Positions 52,574 to 61,480 of a stretch of 64,000 nt of DNA are shown here, piece by piece. The translations under genes and the position numbers were made by a program. The stretch spans positions 2,390,001 to 2,454,000 of the forward strand of contig NZ_CP133548.1 in assembly GCF_031198435.1 (NCBI RefSeq), given 5' to 3'. The notes beneath the pieces were generated by a model. It had not been told where the DNA came from and did not search any database. It worked only from the letters and a program-made list of their open reading frames with translations. Every line of letters starts with the position of its first letter. Positions within the stretch are counted from its first letter, which is position 1. The stretch is from Pleionea litopenaei. Lineage in GTDB: Bacteria; Pseudomonadota; Gammaproteobacteria; Enterobacterales; Kangiellaceae.

Positions 52574-53380
52574 AGCTTTTACCCAAGTTCGTCGTTGCGT
52601 TTTAAGGTTTAACGCAGTGAGTCGATTTCCCCACACCATTCCGGTATCTAGTGCCTGAAAACGTCTATTCGCCAGGCGGCCATTGAGTGCCGCCCAATGT
52701 CCGAAAATTATTTGAACTTGTTTTTCGATGGCGAGCGGTAATTCAAACCAAGGTTTAAGTCCAGTAGGTGCTCTACTCGGTGAAGCCTTTGAAAGCATAT
52801 CTAAGCGACCATCTGAATAACAAAAGCGCATACGAGTAAAAGCATTGGTGATGTATCGCAAACGCTCAATTCCTTGAAGTTTAGTTGACCATTGGTCAGG
52901 CATATTGCCGTACATGTGTTTGAAGAAAACCATACGTTGCCCAGGCGAACTGAGGGTTGCCTGCACGGTATCTGAACACGCGAGGGTTTGCTTTAACGTC
53001 CACTGCGGAGATACACCAGCATGCACCATCAGTTGACGACGTTTCGCACTATAGCGAGCTAATGGTTGATCAAGTAACCACTCTATAAGATCACCATTAC
53101 CAGGATGGTCGATGACATCATGAAAATTGTCTTTGCCTTTTAACGATGCTGCACCATGAGCGACAGCCAACAAATGCAAGTCATGATTGCCGAGCACGAC
53201 TCGAATCCGCTCACGATGTTCAAATAAGTAGCGCAAAGTGTTCAGCGATTGTGGGCCGCGATTGATTAAATCACCACACAGCCATAACTTATCTTTTCGC
53301 CAATCGAATTTTATTTTTTCCAAAAGCCGCAACAAGTCAGTAAAACAGCCTTGAATATCTCCCACTGCAAAGGTGGCCAT
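52568..53380 (-). CDS. apaH: Bis(5'-nucleosyl)-tetraphosphatase, symmetrical (ApaH)
   Basis: The 270-residue metallophosphatase cleaves Ap4A to two ADP and removes Np4 caps from RNA in E. coli. Motifs are VGDIQGCF, GDLINRGPQS, LGNHDLH and the His in VHAGVSP. It is translated right after apaG (TAATG overlap). In many relatives the pair follows rsmA; here it has moved about 32 kb away. Confidence 0.94.
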   Translation of the reverse strand: MATFAVGDIQGCFTDLLRLLEKIKFDWRKDKLWLCGDLINRGPQSLNTLRYLFEHRERIRVVLGNHDLHLLAVAHGAASLKGKDNFHDVIDHPGNGDLIEWLLDQPLARYSAKRRQLMVHAGVSPQWTLKQTLACSDTVQATLSSPGQRMVFFKHMYGNMPDQWSTKLQGIERLRYITNAFTRMRFCYSDGRLDMLSKASPSRAPTGLKPWFELPLAIEKQVQIIFGHWAALNGRLANRRFQALDTGMVWGNRLTALNLKTQRRTWVKAL

Positions 53381-53763
53381 TAATGTAAAATTCCAGGCTG
53401 AGTCAAACTGAATAATGGAATGGGTGTCGAGAAAGTTTCACCGCCATCATCCACCATTTCATACTGCCCTTCCATCGTACCTAATGGCGTTTTTAAAATG
53501 GCGCCAGAAGTGTATTGAAAAGAGGCTCCCGATTCGATGTAAGGCTGTTCACCTATCACACCATCACCGCGCACTTCTTGTCGTTGACCATTAGCATCGG
53601 TAATAATCCAATGGCGCCGCATTAACTGTGCGCCATGCGATCCGCAGTTCGTTATCTTTATGGTGTAGGCGAAAACATACTGCTGCTCTTCGGGTTGCGA
53701 TTGCTCTGGAAGATATTGGCAATCCACATCAATTTCGAATTGTAATAAAGACGAGTCAGACAC
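53380..53763 (-). CDS. apaG: ApaG protein
   Basis: The 127-residue DUF525 protein has a fibronectin-III-like beta-sandwich (FAYTIKITNCGSHGAQLMRRHW and SGASFQYTSGAIL recognisable in part). The start is GTG; of two adjacent GTG codons the second has the better spacing to AGGAG. ApaG has been linked to cobalt resistance and Mg homeostasis in Salmonella, without a firm enzyme activity. It is coupled to apaH. Confidence 0.92.
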   Translation of the reverse strand: MSDSSLLQFEIDVDCQYLPEQSQPEEQQYVFAYTIKITNCGSHGAQLMRRHWIITDANGQRQEVRGDGVIGEQPYIESGASFQYTSGAILKTPLGTMEGQYEMVDDGGETFSTPIPLFSLTQPGILH

Positions 53764-53861
53764 CACAAACTCCTATTAAAGCGTGACTATTTTTATTATG
53801 ATCAATGGAATATATTGTGAAGCTTTCACGCGTCATAGGCAACCAGCGATCAGGAACTCTC

Positions 53862-54620
53862 ATGACAAAAACAGTATTAATAACCGGAGCCAGTTCTGGT
53901 TTCGGTGAAGCTTGCGCTCATCAATTTGCTGCTCTCGGCTATCGTCTTATCATTTGTGCTCGTCGCCAACCAAGAATCAAGGCGCTGGCAGAAAAACTCT
54001 CTGAGCATACTGACGTTTTAGCAGACGTGCTCGATGTGACTGACCGTCAAGCGGTCGCGGCATTTGTCGAGAATTTACCCGACGATTGGAAAAAAGTGGA
54101 TATATTAGTCAACAATGCTGGGCTCGCTCTGGGTTTAGATCCGGCGCATAAAGCCAGCTTGGACGATTGGGACACGATGATAGATACCAATATTAAAGGG
54201 TTAAATTATTTAACCCGAGCGCTCTTACCGAGCATGGTAGCGAATAACTCAGGGCACGTCGTCAATATTGGCTCTATCGCCGGTAGCTACGCTTATCCGG
54301 GTGGTAATGCCTATGGCGCCACCAAAGCCTATGTACAGCAATTCAGTCGCAATCTTCGCGCCGATCTTCTCGGTACCCAAGTGCGCGTGACGAACATTGA
54401 ACCCGGACTCGCAGAAACCGAGTTCTCTGTCGTACGCTTTCAAGGCGATGTCGACAAAGCCAAGTCGGTTTATCAAGGGACGCACCCATTATTCGCTGAC
54501 GATATTGCGCGAGCGGTCGTTTGGGCAGCGCAACAGCCCGAGCACGTCAATATTAATAGCATTGAGGTGATGCCGACTTGCCAGGCTTGGGGTCCGTTGA
54601 ACATCGCTAAGGCAGATTAG
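53862..54620 (+). CDS. ydfG: NADP-dependent 3-hydroxy acid dehydrogenase YdfG-like (SDR)
   Basis: The short-chain dehydrogenase is 252 residues from the ATG preceded by AGGA; the frame is open 19 codons further upstream without a better site. Visible are TGASSGFGEA (cofactor loop), NNAGLALG, the catalytic Ser in NIGSIAGSY and YGATK (Tyr, Lys). LGLDPAHKASLDDWDTMIDT and VNINSIEVMPTCQ agree closely with E. coli YdfG, which oxidises L-allo-threonine, serine and 3-hydroxypropionate. A LysR regulator gene starts 10 bases downstream. Confidence 0.9.
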   Translation: MTKTVLITGASSGFGEACAHQFAALGYRLIICARRQPRIKALAEKLSEHTDVLADVLDVTDRQAVAAFVENLPDDWKKVDILVNNAGLALGLDPAHKASLDDWDTMIDTNIKGLNYLTRALLPSMVANNSGHVVNIGSIAGSYAYPGGNAYGATKAYVQQFSRNLRADLLGTQVRVTNIEPGLAETEFSVVRFQGDVDKAKSVYQGTHPLFADDIARAVVWAAQQPEHVNINSIEVMPTCQAWGPLNIAKAD

Positions 54621-54630
54621 GCCTGTCATC

Positions 54631-55548
54631 GTGAGATTTCCCTCACTGCACCTCTTGAAACTGTTTGAGGCCGCTGCGCGTCACAAAAGTTTTAAATTGG
54701 CTGCAGAAGAGTTACATCTAACACCCTCGGCGATCAGTCATCAAGTACGCAGCCTTGAAGACCAACTTGGCTTCGAGTTATTTACCCGATACAACCGTAA
54801 AATTGAACTGACTGCTGCTGGTCAAGCTTATTTCGATGTCATCAGCGACGTTTTTAACCGTCTTAACAAAGGCACATTGAATGTAATCAACCGCTTTAGT
54901 CATCGTCGCTTAAAAGTAAGCATGATACCGTCGATGGCACGCCAGCTACTGATTCCGCATTTAAGCGATATTCGAACACGGTTAGAACACGTCGATTTAA
55001 TAATCGATACACGCGCCGAAATAGTCGATTTGAGCCAAACGGATGTTGATATTGGTATCCGCTTTGGCAAAGGACACTGGGACAACCTGGTCAGCGAAAA
55101 AATAACTGAGTTCCATGCAACGCCGGTGTGTAGCCCCCAATTTGCTGAGCAACATCAATTGCAAGATATTCGCGACTTGGCAACGGTTCCTCTTATTAGC
55201 TTTTCTTTTATGACGGATGCTTGGTTAAAAGTCGCAAATGCTGCTGAACTCAGTACGCTTTCAGCGGAGCAAGGACTCACTTTTGGTAGCTACGATCTGG
55301 CTATTCAGGCGGCAGAATATCACCAAGGCGTAGCGTTAGCGTTGCTCGAACTTGAGCGAGAATCTTTGGCCACTAAACGTTTGCTACAGCCCTTTCCTGT
55401 CGCTTTTAAAATCCCTCAGTCGCTTTACTTAGTTTATCGACATAGCGACCAAGATCGCGAAGAAATCCAAGTCTTTTCTCAATGGTTCCAAGATCATTTT
55501 GCGAAGGCTAACGATAATTTTTCATCGGGCCCCTCTTTGCGCCAATGA
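54631..55548 (+). CDS. LysR-family regulator, GcvA-like subgroup
   Basis: The 305-residue protein has an N-terminal winged helix-turn-helix (KLFEAAARHKSFKLAAEELH, TPSAISHQVRSLEDQLG) and an effector-binding domain. FTRYNRKIELTAAG and the wording of the C-terminal half (DVDIGIRFGKGHWDNL) resemble the GcvA group. The start is GTG. Unlike classic LysR genes it follows the likely target, ydfG, in the same direction rather than divergently. A 9-bp inverted repeat lies after its stop. Confidence 0.88.
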   Translation: MRFPSLHLLKLFEAAARHKSFKLAAEELHLTPSAISHQVRSLEDQLGFELFTRYNRKIELTAAGQAYFDVISDVFNRLNKGTLNVINRFSHRRLKVSMIPSMARQLLIPHLSDIRTRLEHVDLIIDTRAEIVDLSQTDVDIGIRFGKGHWDNLVSEKITEFHATPVCSPQFAEQHQLQDIRDLATVPLISFSFMTDAWLKVANAAELSTLSAEQGLTFGSYDLAIQAAEYHQGVALALLELERESLATKRLLQPFPVAFKIPQSLYLVYRHSDQDREEIQVFSQWFQDHFAKANDNFSSGPSLRQ

Positions 55549-55607
55549 TGCTCTGCTAATCCGTCGATGTTGACTAAAAAGTCTCGCAAAACCCTCTATA
55601 AACACTT

Positions 55608-55630
55608 TCAGATGAAGAACATTCATCTGA
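55608..55630. repeat. Interrupted palindrome between LysR gene and small membrane gene
   Basis: TCAGATGAA and TTCATCTGA are perfect 9-bp arms around GAACA. A further inverted pair, CTGACA (55627-55632) and TGTCAG (55651-55656), overlaps its right end. No T-run follows. It may be an operator for the downstream small-protein/MAPEG genes or a terminator for the LysR gene. Confidence 0.45.
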
Positions 55631-55708
55631 CACCATCAATTATTTACGTTTGTCAGAGGCGAGAAAATCCCTTGTAATAGGCTCCATAGTTAACCCAAGG
55701 AGCGCATC

Positions 55709-55981
55709 ATGATTAAAGATACTCCCATATTTCGATTGTTGGTCACTTCACCCATAATAGCTTTGGCCTACTATTTCAGCTTAAGCAGCGGTATTTTTGC
55801 TCAGTTAGTGATGTTACCCGGCCTAATTCTATTGTGTGGAGCACTGGCAGCGATCAAAGAGGCGTCTTTGGCTGAATCCACCGAGCCAATGACCTGTTGC
55901 CCATTGTATTGCCTTTCATCTGAGCGCCAAATGAGGCAAACTACTCGACCATCCCAACCTCCTGTTCAACGCGTTGCGTAA
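55709..55981 (+). CDS. Small membrane protein of unknown function
   Basis: The 90-residue protein has two hydrophobic segments (about 9-26 and 28-47), then a polar tail with the cysteines MTCCPLYC and a basic end. AAGGAGCG precedes the ATG at good spacing. It lies 9 bases before a MAPEG gene and is probably co-transcribed. I do not recognise a family. Confidence 0.55.
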   Translation: MIKDTPIFRLLVTSPIIALAYYFSLSSGIFAQLVMLPGLILLCGALAAIKEASLAESTEPMTCCPLYCLSSERQMRQTTRPSQPPVQRVA

Positions 55982-55989
55982 GGTTCTTT

Positions 55990-56424
55990 ATGACAACTGA
56001 TTGGTTATTGATTCCCGTATTAGCAAATGTATTGCTGGCCTTTGTGGTTCAAATCACTATGTTTCTGCATCGTGTTAAAGCCATTCGTAAACACAAGGTT
56101 CAGTTGCGCGAGATAGTCAATCGACATGAGTTGGAGCAGCGCTTGCCTGAGGCGACTGCGGCTTCGAACAGTTACCTTAATCAGTTCGAACTGCCGGTTA
56201 TCTTCTACGCATTGATGGCCTTTTTTATGATTACACAGTGGGCCGGCTGGGTAGAATGGTTCATCGCTTGTCTTTTTGTTATTTCACGAATGGCGCATGC
56301 CTACATCCATTGCACCTCAAATAGGTTAAAATATCGCTTTCGTTACTATGTTCTGGGTAGTTTTTTACTGTACGGACTGTTCGGATGCTTGGTCTTCCGC
56401 TGGTTAATGCACTGGATTTACTAA
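55990..56424 (+). CDS. MAPEG-family membrane protein
   Basis: The 144-residue protein has four hydrophobic helices. NQFELPVIFYALMAFF carries the Asn, Glu and Pro of the MAPEG helix-2 pattern and RMAHAYIHC the later conserved Arg and His. The substrate is unknown. It is distinct from the MAPEG protein at 28053, with a different loop length. It lies between the small membrane gene and slyD. Confidence 0.75.
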   Translation: MTTDWLLIPVLANVLLAFVVQITMFLHRVKAIRKHKVQLREIVNRHELEQRLPEATAASNSYLNQFELPVIFYALMAFFMITQWAGWVEWFIACLFVISRMAHAYIHCTSNRLKYRFRYYVLGSFLLYGLFGCLVFRWLMHWIY

Positions 56425-56455
56425 CGCCCTGAACTCAAGCCACTAGAGAGATGCG

Positions 56456-56938
56456 ATGAGAATTGAGAAAGGTTGTGTTGTTACCATTGAATACACATTG
56501 AAAGATCAAGAAGGCAACGTCTGGGAAACGTCTCAAGGTGATGAACCTTGGATTTATCTTCATGGGTTTGGCGGGATTATTCCAGGTTTAGAGCCCGAGT
56601 TAACACAAAAAGCCGCAGGAGATAAGCTTGAAGTAACCCTCTCTGCTGACCTAGCCTATGGGGACTATGAGGCGGACCTTGCCAATAAGGTTCCACGCGA
56701 AGCTTTTGCCGATATTGAAGATTTAGCCGTCGGATTACGCCTATCGGCGCAAACAGAAGATGGTAGCACCCACACCGTTACGGTAACCGAAGTAACCGAC
56801 GAGACTGTTACTGTCGATGCGAACCATCCTATGGCAGGAAAACCGGTCACCGTTGCCGTGTCAGTTCTTGCGGTGCGTCCGGCAACACCCGACGAATTAG
56901 AGCATGGTCACCCTCACGTCGATGGGCAGTGTCACTAA
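56456..56938 (+). CDS. slyD: FKBP-type peptidyl-prolyl isomerase SlyD-like
   Basis: The 160-residue protein has the split FKBP domain with an inserted flap (YLHGFGGIIPGLEPEL before it, NKVPREAF in it, DANHPMAGKPV after it). The metal-binding tail is short, HGHPHVDGQCH, compared with the long His/Cys tail of E. coli SlyD (196 residues), so nickel handling is likely reduced. It acts in the cytoplasm as isomerase and chaperone. A long inverted repeat follows the stop. Confidence 0.88.
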   Translation: MRIEKGCVVTIEYTLKDQEGNVWETSQGDEPWIYLHGFGGIIPGLEPELTQKAAGDKLEVTLSADLAYGDYEADLANKVPREAFADIEDLAVGLRLSAQTEDGSTHTVTVTEVTDETVTVDANHPMAGKPVTVAVSVLAVRPATPDELEHGHPHVDGQCH

Positions 56939-56952
56939 ACTTGCTCGTCACT

Positions 56953-56998
56953 GCCACAGATACCATTCAAAACAAAAAACCGGAATGGTATGTGTGGC
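56953..56998. terminator. Long inverted repeat between slyD and the beta-lactamase-fold gene
   Basis: Two 16-base arms, GCCACAGATACCATTC and GAATGGTATGTGTGGC, pair at 15 of 16 positions (one G-G mismatch) around an A-rich 14-base loop. Its place between two convergent genes suggests a bidirectional terminator. Confidence 0.65.
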
Positions 56999-57020
56999 TG
57001 TTTACGCATTAAAAGTACGA

Positions 57021-57830
57021 CTAAATGGCTTGTTGAAGCACATTATACACAGGCCGATAACTTTGCTCGGTTAACAAGTCGACACCGCATTCTAAATTTT
57101 CTATCCAATCTAAAAACTGCTGCATTTGCTCGCCTTTGAAAGGTCGACCATGCTGCGGGACAATCATTGAAACTTTCATTTCTCGAACCATACGAGCCCA
57201 TATCCGACAGGCCCGATTACTGGTCATATAACGACGATGAAATCCAGCCATGGATTGCACATGCGAGTCAAAATCTTCAACGGGTTCCATATCACTACCA
57301 TCAACTAAAGAAGCGCCCATGTCGCCAGAAAATAGAATTCGACTGGTCATATCAAAAAATTGAAAGTTCCCCACTGAGTGCAAAAAATGCGCGGGCACAG
57401 CGACAATTTTAGATTGTCCTAAATTAATAACATCACCTTGATCATCAAGCGCAATCATTCGCTCATCAAGGTTTAAACCGTCTTGTCCGGTCAAATAACC
57501 TGGAACCAGATGCGGCAAAAACCGCGACCATAATTTCGAGGTGACCACTTTGGCGGGTGTCTTGATGATCCACTTAGGCAGGCTAGCAATAATATCGGGA
57601 TCTTGATGCGAGGCAAAAATAAAGTCGACATTATCAAGCGAAGCTTGTTTCGCAATGGCAATGCTTAAGGATGCAAACGTTAGGTCACCGCCCGGATCGA
57701 TCATGGCGGCTCGCCCGCGGTCTACAATCATAAACTGATTGGCTTGTATGCCACTACCTTTAACCAAGTCAGAAAACATTAAACATTTGTGATAGTCATC
57801 TTCATATAAAGTAATTGCATGATTGATCAT
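57021..57830 (-). CDS. Metallo-beta-lactamase-fold protein, ODP/flavodiiron-like
   Basis: The 269-residue stand-alone protein has the diiron beta-lactamase core of flavodiiron proteins but no flavodoxin. Probable ligands are in SHQDPDI (His, Asp, Asp), PAHFLHSVGNF, LFSGDMGAS and PQHGRPF. Such single-domain proteins (oxygen-binding diiron proteins, ODP) serve as O2 sensors for chemotaxis in Treponema. Whether it senses oxygen or acts as a hydrolase is open. It is divergent from the solute-binding protein and hybrid kinase genes. Confidence 0.8.
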   Translation of the reverse strand: MINHAITLYEDDYHKCLMFSDLVKGSGIQANQFMIVDRGRAAMIDPGGDLTFASLSIAIAKQASLDNVDFIFASHQDPDIIASLPKWIIKTPAKVVTSKLWSRFLPHLVPGYLTGQDGLNLDERMIALDDQGDVINLGQSKIVAVPAHFLHSVGNFQFFDMTSRILFSGDMGASLVDGSDMEPVEDFDSHVQSMAGFHRRYMTSNRACRIWARMVREMKVSMIVPQHGRPFKGEQMQQFLDWIENLECGVDLLTEQSYRPVYNVLQQAI

Positions 57831-58066
57831 AATTGATTCGCTCTAGTCGTCGCCAAAAAGGGATGCATTTTGCGCATGATTTAGATGGCAGGTTTTGAGT
57901 CAGGTCAATAAAGTGTCCGTTGTTCTCAAATAAAAGTATGTTAAATTGTCGAAGCAACTTTCTAAAATATAGATCAATCTGTCGCAACCACCAGTCGAAT
58001 CTCAAAATGGTAATTTTCTCAAAAAACGCTACAATAAATGCTCATATAATCAATAGGCTACAGCGA

Positions 58067-59284
58067 ATGCGTTACGTTTTCTGGTTAATCGCAATCAGTT
58101 GTTCATGGTGTATCAAGGCAGAGCAAACTCAATCTGAGACGTTATCTCAAAAGTCTGTAACGCAATTACCGATCAAAATTGTTTTTACTCATGAAAATCG
58201 CTCGTTTGCCGATCTATTGCTTCCATTTACAAAGCAATCAGGTATCGAACTCGATATCCATTGGATTGATCAAGCGGACCTGAAGAGTCGTTTAATTCGT
58301 ATCAATCAATTAAGTGATGCAACGGATGTCATCATTTGTCCGTCGGATAATATTGGACTATCGAGTTATGCCAACTTTTCAAAAATTCCTCTACCTTGGT
58401 TAGACTCGAATTTTAATCCTGAAGCTTTATCGACGGTCACTCTAGATAAACATATTTATGGTATTCCGCTAGTCAACGGCAATCATTTATTAATGTATTA
58501 CAACAAATCACTGATTCGTTCCCCAGCCAGTGATTGGTCAGAACTTCTCGCTCAAGCAAATAAGCTACCCAACAACGTTGAATTAATCGGTTGGAGCTTT
58601 ATGGAAATGTATTGGTTTGTTCCATTTATTACCGCCTTTGGCGAAGCTCCCATGGTCAACAACTGGCCGAATTTAGACACTGAGTCTGTACAACATGCAT
58701 TACAGTTTGTTTGGCAACTAAGGAACACCAATGTTGTCGATAGCGTTTGTCCGTACGACTGCGTCGAAGAAAAGTTTAGCAATGGTAAGGTTGCTTACAC
58801 CATTAATGGCGTATGGGCCTATAAAAAGTTCTCATCGGTTCTTGGTGATGATTTAGGCATAGCCGCTTTGCCTCAAATCAAAGGTCAACCAATGCGTGCC
58901 TATTATTCGTCGATAGCAGCGACCTTCCCAAATAATTCGTTGCAAGGTGAAAAACGCGAAGCGCTAAAGCTATTGTCGAACTATCTTCAGTCGAAAGAAT
59001 TTCAGCGCCAACTTTGGTATAACCTTCGCGATATACCCGCAAGACCAGATGTTTATGAAGAAGTAAGAAGTAAAGCCAATAATAACGAAGCGCTACTATT
59101 CGACACATTAAAAAATACCTTACCAATGTCAAGTCACAAAAATATGTCGATTGTATGGGAAGCTTTGCTCAAAGGATTTACTCGATTTGGGAGTGGCAAA
59201 TGGGACGCTCAGAAAACGACTCAATACATGCAAAGCACCGCTGAAAAGGCGATTCGCCCGTTGACCCATCAAAAGGATCAATAA
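58067..59284 (+). CDS. Extracellular solute-binding protein, family 1 (sugar type)
   Basis: The 405-residue product starts at the ATG that gives a signal peptide directly (MRYVFWLIAISCSWCIKAEQ); the frame is open 49 codons upstream but that part is polar and unlike a leader. The mature part matches maltose/glycerol-phosphate-type binding proteins (GIPLVNGNHLLMYYNKSLI, AYTINGVWAYKKF, QLWYNLRDIPARPDV). No ABC permease or ATPase is near. Its stop abuts the start of a hybrid sensor kinase, so it probably presents a ligand to that kinase's periplasmic domain. Confidence 0.85.
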   Translation: MRYVFWLIAISCSWCIKAEQTQSETLSQKSVTQLPIKIVFTHENRSFADLLLPFTKQSGIELDIHWIDQADLKSRLIRINQLSDATDVIICPSDNIGLSSYANFSKIPLPWLDSNFNPEALSTVTLDKHIYGIPLVNGNHLLMYYNKSLIRSPASDWSELLAQANKLPNNVELIGWSFMEMYWFVPFITAFGEAPMVNNWPNLDTESVQHALQFVWQLRNTNVVDSVCPYDCVEEKFSNGKVAYTINGVWAYKKFSSVLGDDLGIAALPQIKGQPMRAYYSSIAATFPNNSLQGEKREALKLLSNYLQSKEFQRQLWYNLRDIPARPDVYEEVRSKANNNEALLFDTLKNTLPMSSHKNMSIVWEALLKGFTRFGSGKWDAQKTTQYMQSTAEKAIRPLTHQKDQ

Positions 59285-61480
59285 GTGGCTAAACGCTTTG
59301 TTTCAATATTAAAGCTAAGAATCAACATTGCTGTTCTTATCGCGCTATTGCTGATTACGAGCTATTTTGTACACACCTATTTCAACTCAGCCATTGATTT
59401 TGCGCAAAGTGAAAATCGTGCGAAATCGACTTCGATTTCACTGAGTGCACGAGAATTTCTTTTTCGTCATCAATCCTTGGTCGATAAAGCTATTCGTACC
59501 CAACACATTACCCACTTGCCCGTAGATATCGGTTACTCTCAGATGGCCGTTAAAGAACTGCAAAGTTTAGTGGCTCAATCACATTTAAAATACACGTTAG
59601 TTATTAATAGCGATGGAAGTGTCAATGAAGCATTTCCGGTAGAGGCGTTTCATCTTGAAGAACACGCCATTATTTCACGAGCGCTAGCCATTTTAAATCA
59701 AGCTCAAACCAATGAACTTCCCCGACTCGTTCTGACCAATGCAAACGAATCTAATCCTATGTATATTTGGTTTGTTTCACCACTGGTAACCTCTTCTAAT
59801 TCAATCACTCAACCGTATCAAAAGACAGGTGTACTATTAGCTGCCTTACCAGTAAATGACTTAATTCAATTCAGTCTCGCAAAAACTAACGTTCACGCGA
59901 ATAGTCGAATTGATTTATTGTTCAGACAGCAAATTATCGAGAGCGTTTATAATACAAACCAAAGCAGTGTCGAGTATTTAAACAATGTGACCAACGTTAG
60001 TGATCTAGAAAAACTAGGCGATGGTGTTGGCACGCTATCTATCCAACTCAATGAACCCAAACATTACTATTTAAATCGAGTATTTAAATCAATTGTCATC
60101 ATGATTATTATCAGTCTTGGAGGATTACTTTTAGTTTATTGGGTTATCAATAATTTAATAAAGCGCTTAAGTACTCCGTTACAGCAAGTTATCGAAACCG
60201 CCGATCATCTAGCGCAAGGAAACTATTCACCACAACAAAAGAAATACAGCTTTTCAGAGTTCCAACAAATCAACAACGCTTTAAATTCAATGCGCGACAC
60301 CATTGAGACGCAGATTAATACATTAATGGTCGCTAAAGAGAAAGCTGAACAATCAGAAAAAACGAAAAGTCAGTTTTTGGCGAATATGTCACATGAAATA
60401 CGAACACCAATGAATGGAATTATCGGTCTAATTCAATCGTTGGAGCAAAGCAACCTTGATGAAACACAAAAAGACTATATCAAACATATTAAACAATCCT
60501 CTCTTTCATTACTGTCTATCTTAAATGATATATTGGATCTATCGAAGATTGATGCCAATAAAATAGTGTTAGAACATACTCCTAGTAACGTGAAGGCGTT
60601 AGTGCAAGAAGTCATTAATATCTTTCAAAGCAACTTTGATCGAAAAGGCATTGTTTTAAATTTTCAATATTCCAATAATGCTCCTGAAGTATTTGAACTC
60701 GACTCCTTTAGACTCAAACAGATCATTACCAATCTAATTGGTAACGCTCTAAAATTCACTGAATCTGGGAGCGTATCGATTAACATTCGCGCGACGCCAA
60801 TCGAAGATGATTATTATAAGTTAGTGCTTATCGTATCAGACTCCGGCATTGGAATTTCATCTGACAACATTGAAAAACTTTTTCAACCATTCGTACAAGC
60901 CGACGGCAACGTGACTCGTCGCTTTGGTGGAAGCGGGCTTGGATTATCCATCGTTAGTAATCTCGTTCGGCTGTTCAAAGGAACAATTAGTGTTAAAAGT
61001 GAATTAGGTCATGGTTCAACGTTTACCATCGAGTTACCGGTAAAAGTCGCAAAAGGCAATGTAAAGACTGAATTGCCGATGGCTGAGTCGACTCCTGAAC
61101 TGCACCATTTTAATATTTTAATTGCAGAAGATAATCTAACAAATCAGCTAGTAATGAAGGCACTTATGAAACCAACGGGGGCCAACTTAGTATTTGCTAA
61201 TAATGGAAAGGAAGCCCTTGAGCTTTTGCAGCAGTCTACTTTTGACTTGATTTTTATGGATATTCAAATGCCGGTGCTTGATGGCTTATCGGCTACTCGA
61301 CAAGCAAGGCATGAGCTCGGTATAAAATCACCCATCATCGGGTTGAGCGCCAATGCAATGCCAAATGATGTTCGACTTGCTGATGAAGCCGGAATGAATC
61401 ACTACATTGCAAAACCCATTATTCGAGAAAAGCTTTATCAACTTCTCAGTGACTTAATCACGGTTAATCAAAGCTCATAA
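59285..61480 (+). CDS. Hybrid sensor histidine kinase paired with a solute-binding protein
   Basis: The product has 731 residues: a membrane helix (about 12-32), a periplasmic sensor region (33-270), a second helix near 272-294, HAMP, HisKA with SHEIRTPMN (phospho-His370), HATPase (SDSGIGIS, GGSGLGLSI) and a receiver with Asp659 in FMDIQMP. No Hpt or output domain is attached. The start is GTG immediately after the stop of the solute-binding protein gene, the tightest coupling possible without overlap. It converges on folA with no gap. Confidence 0.9.
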   Translation: MAKRFVSILKLRINIAVLIALLLITSYFVHTYFNSAIDFAQSENRAKSTSISLSAREFLFRHQSLVDKAIRTQHITHLPVDIGYSQMAVKELQSLVAQSHLKYTLVINSDGSVNEAFPVEAFHLEEHAIISRALAILNQAQTNELPRLVLTNANESNPMYIWFVSPLVTSSNSITQPYQKTGVLLAALPVNDLIQFSLAKTNVHANSRIDLLFRQQIIESVYNTNQSSVEYLNNVTNVSDLEKLGDGVGTLSIQLNEPKHYYLNRVFKSIVIMIIISLGGLLLVYWVINNLIKRLSTPLQQVIETADHLAQGNYSPQQKKYSFSEFQQINNALNSMRDTIETQINTLMVAKEKAEQSEKTKSQFLANMSHEIRTPMNGIIGLIQSLEQSNLDETQKDYIKHIKQSSLSLLSILNDILDLSKIDANKIVLEHTPSNVKALVQEVINIFQSNFDRKGIVLNFQYSNNAPEVFELDSFRLKQIITNLIGNALKFTESGSVSINIRATPIEDDYYKLVLIVSDSGIGISSDNIEKLFQPFVQADGNVTRRFGGSGLGLSIVSNLVRLFKGTISVKSELGHGSTFTIELPVKVAKGNVKTELPMAESTPELHHFNILIAEDNLTNQLVMKALMKPTGANLVFANNGKEALELLQQSTFDLIFMDIQMPVLDGLSATRQARHELGIKSPIIGLSANAMPNDVRLADEAGMNHYIAKPIIREKLYQLLSDLITVNQSS

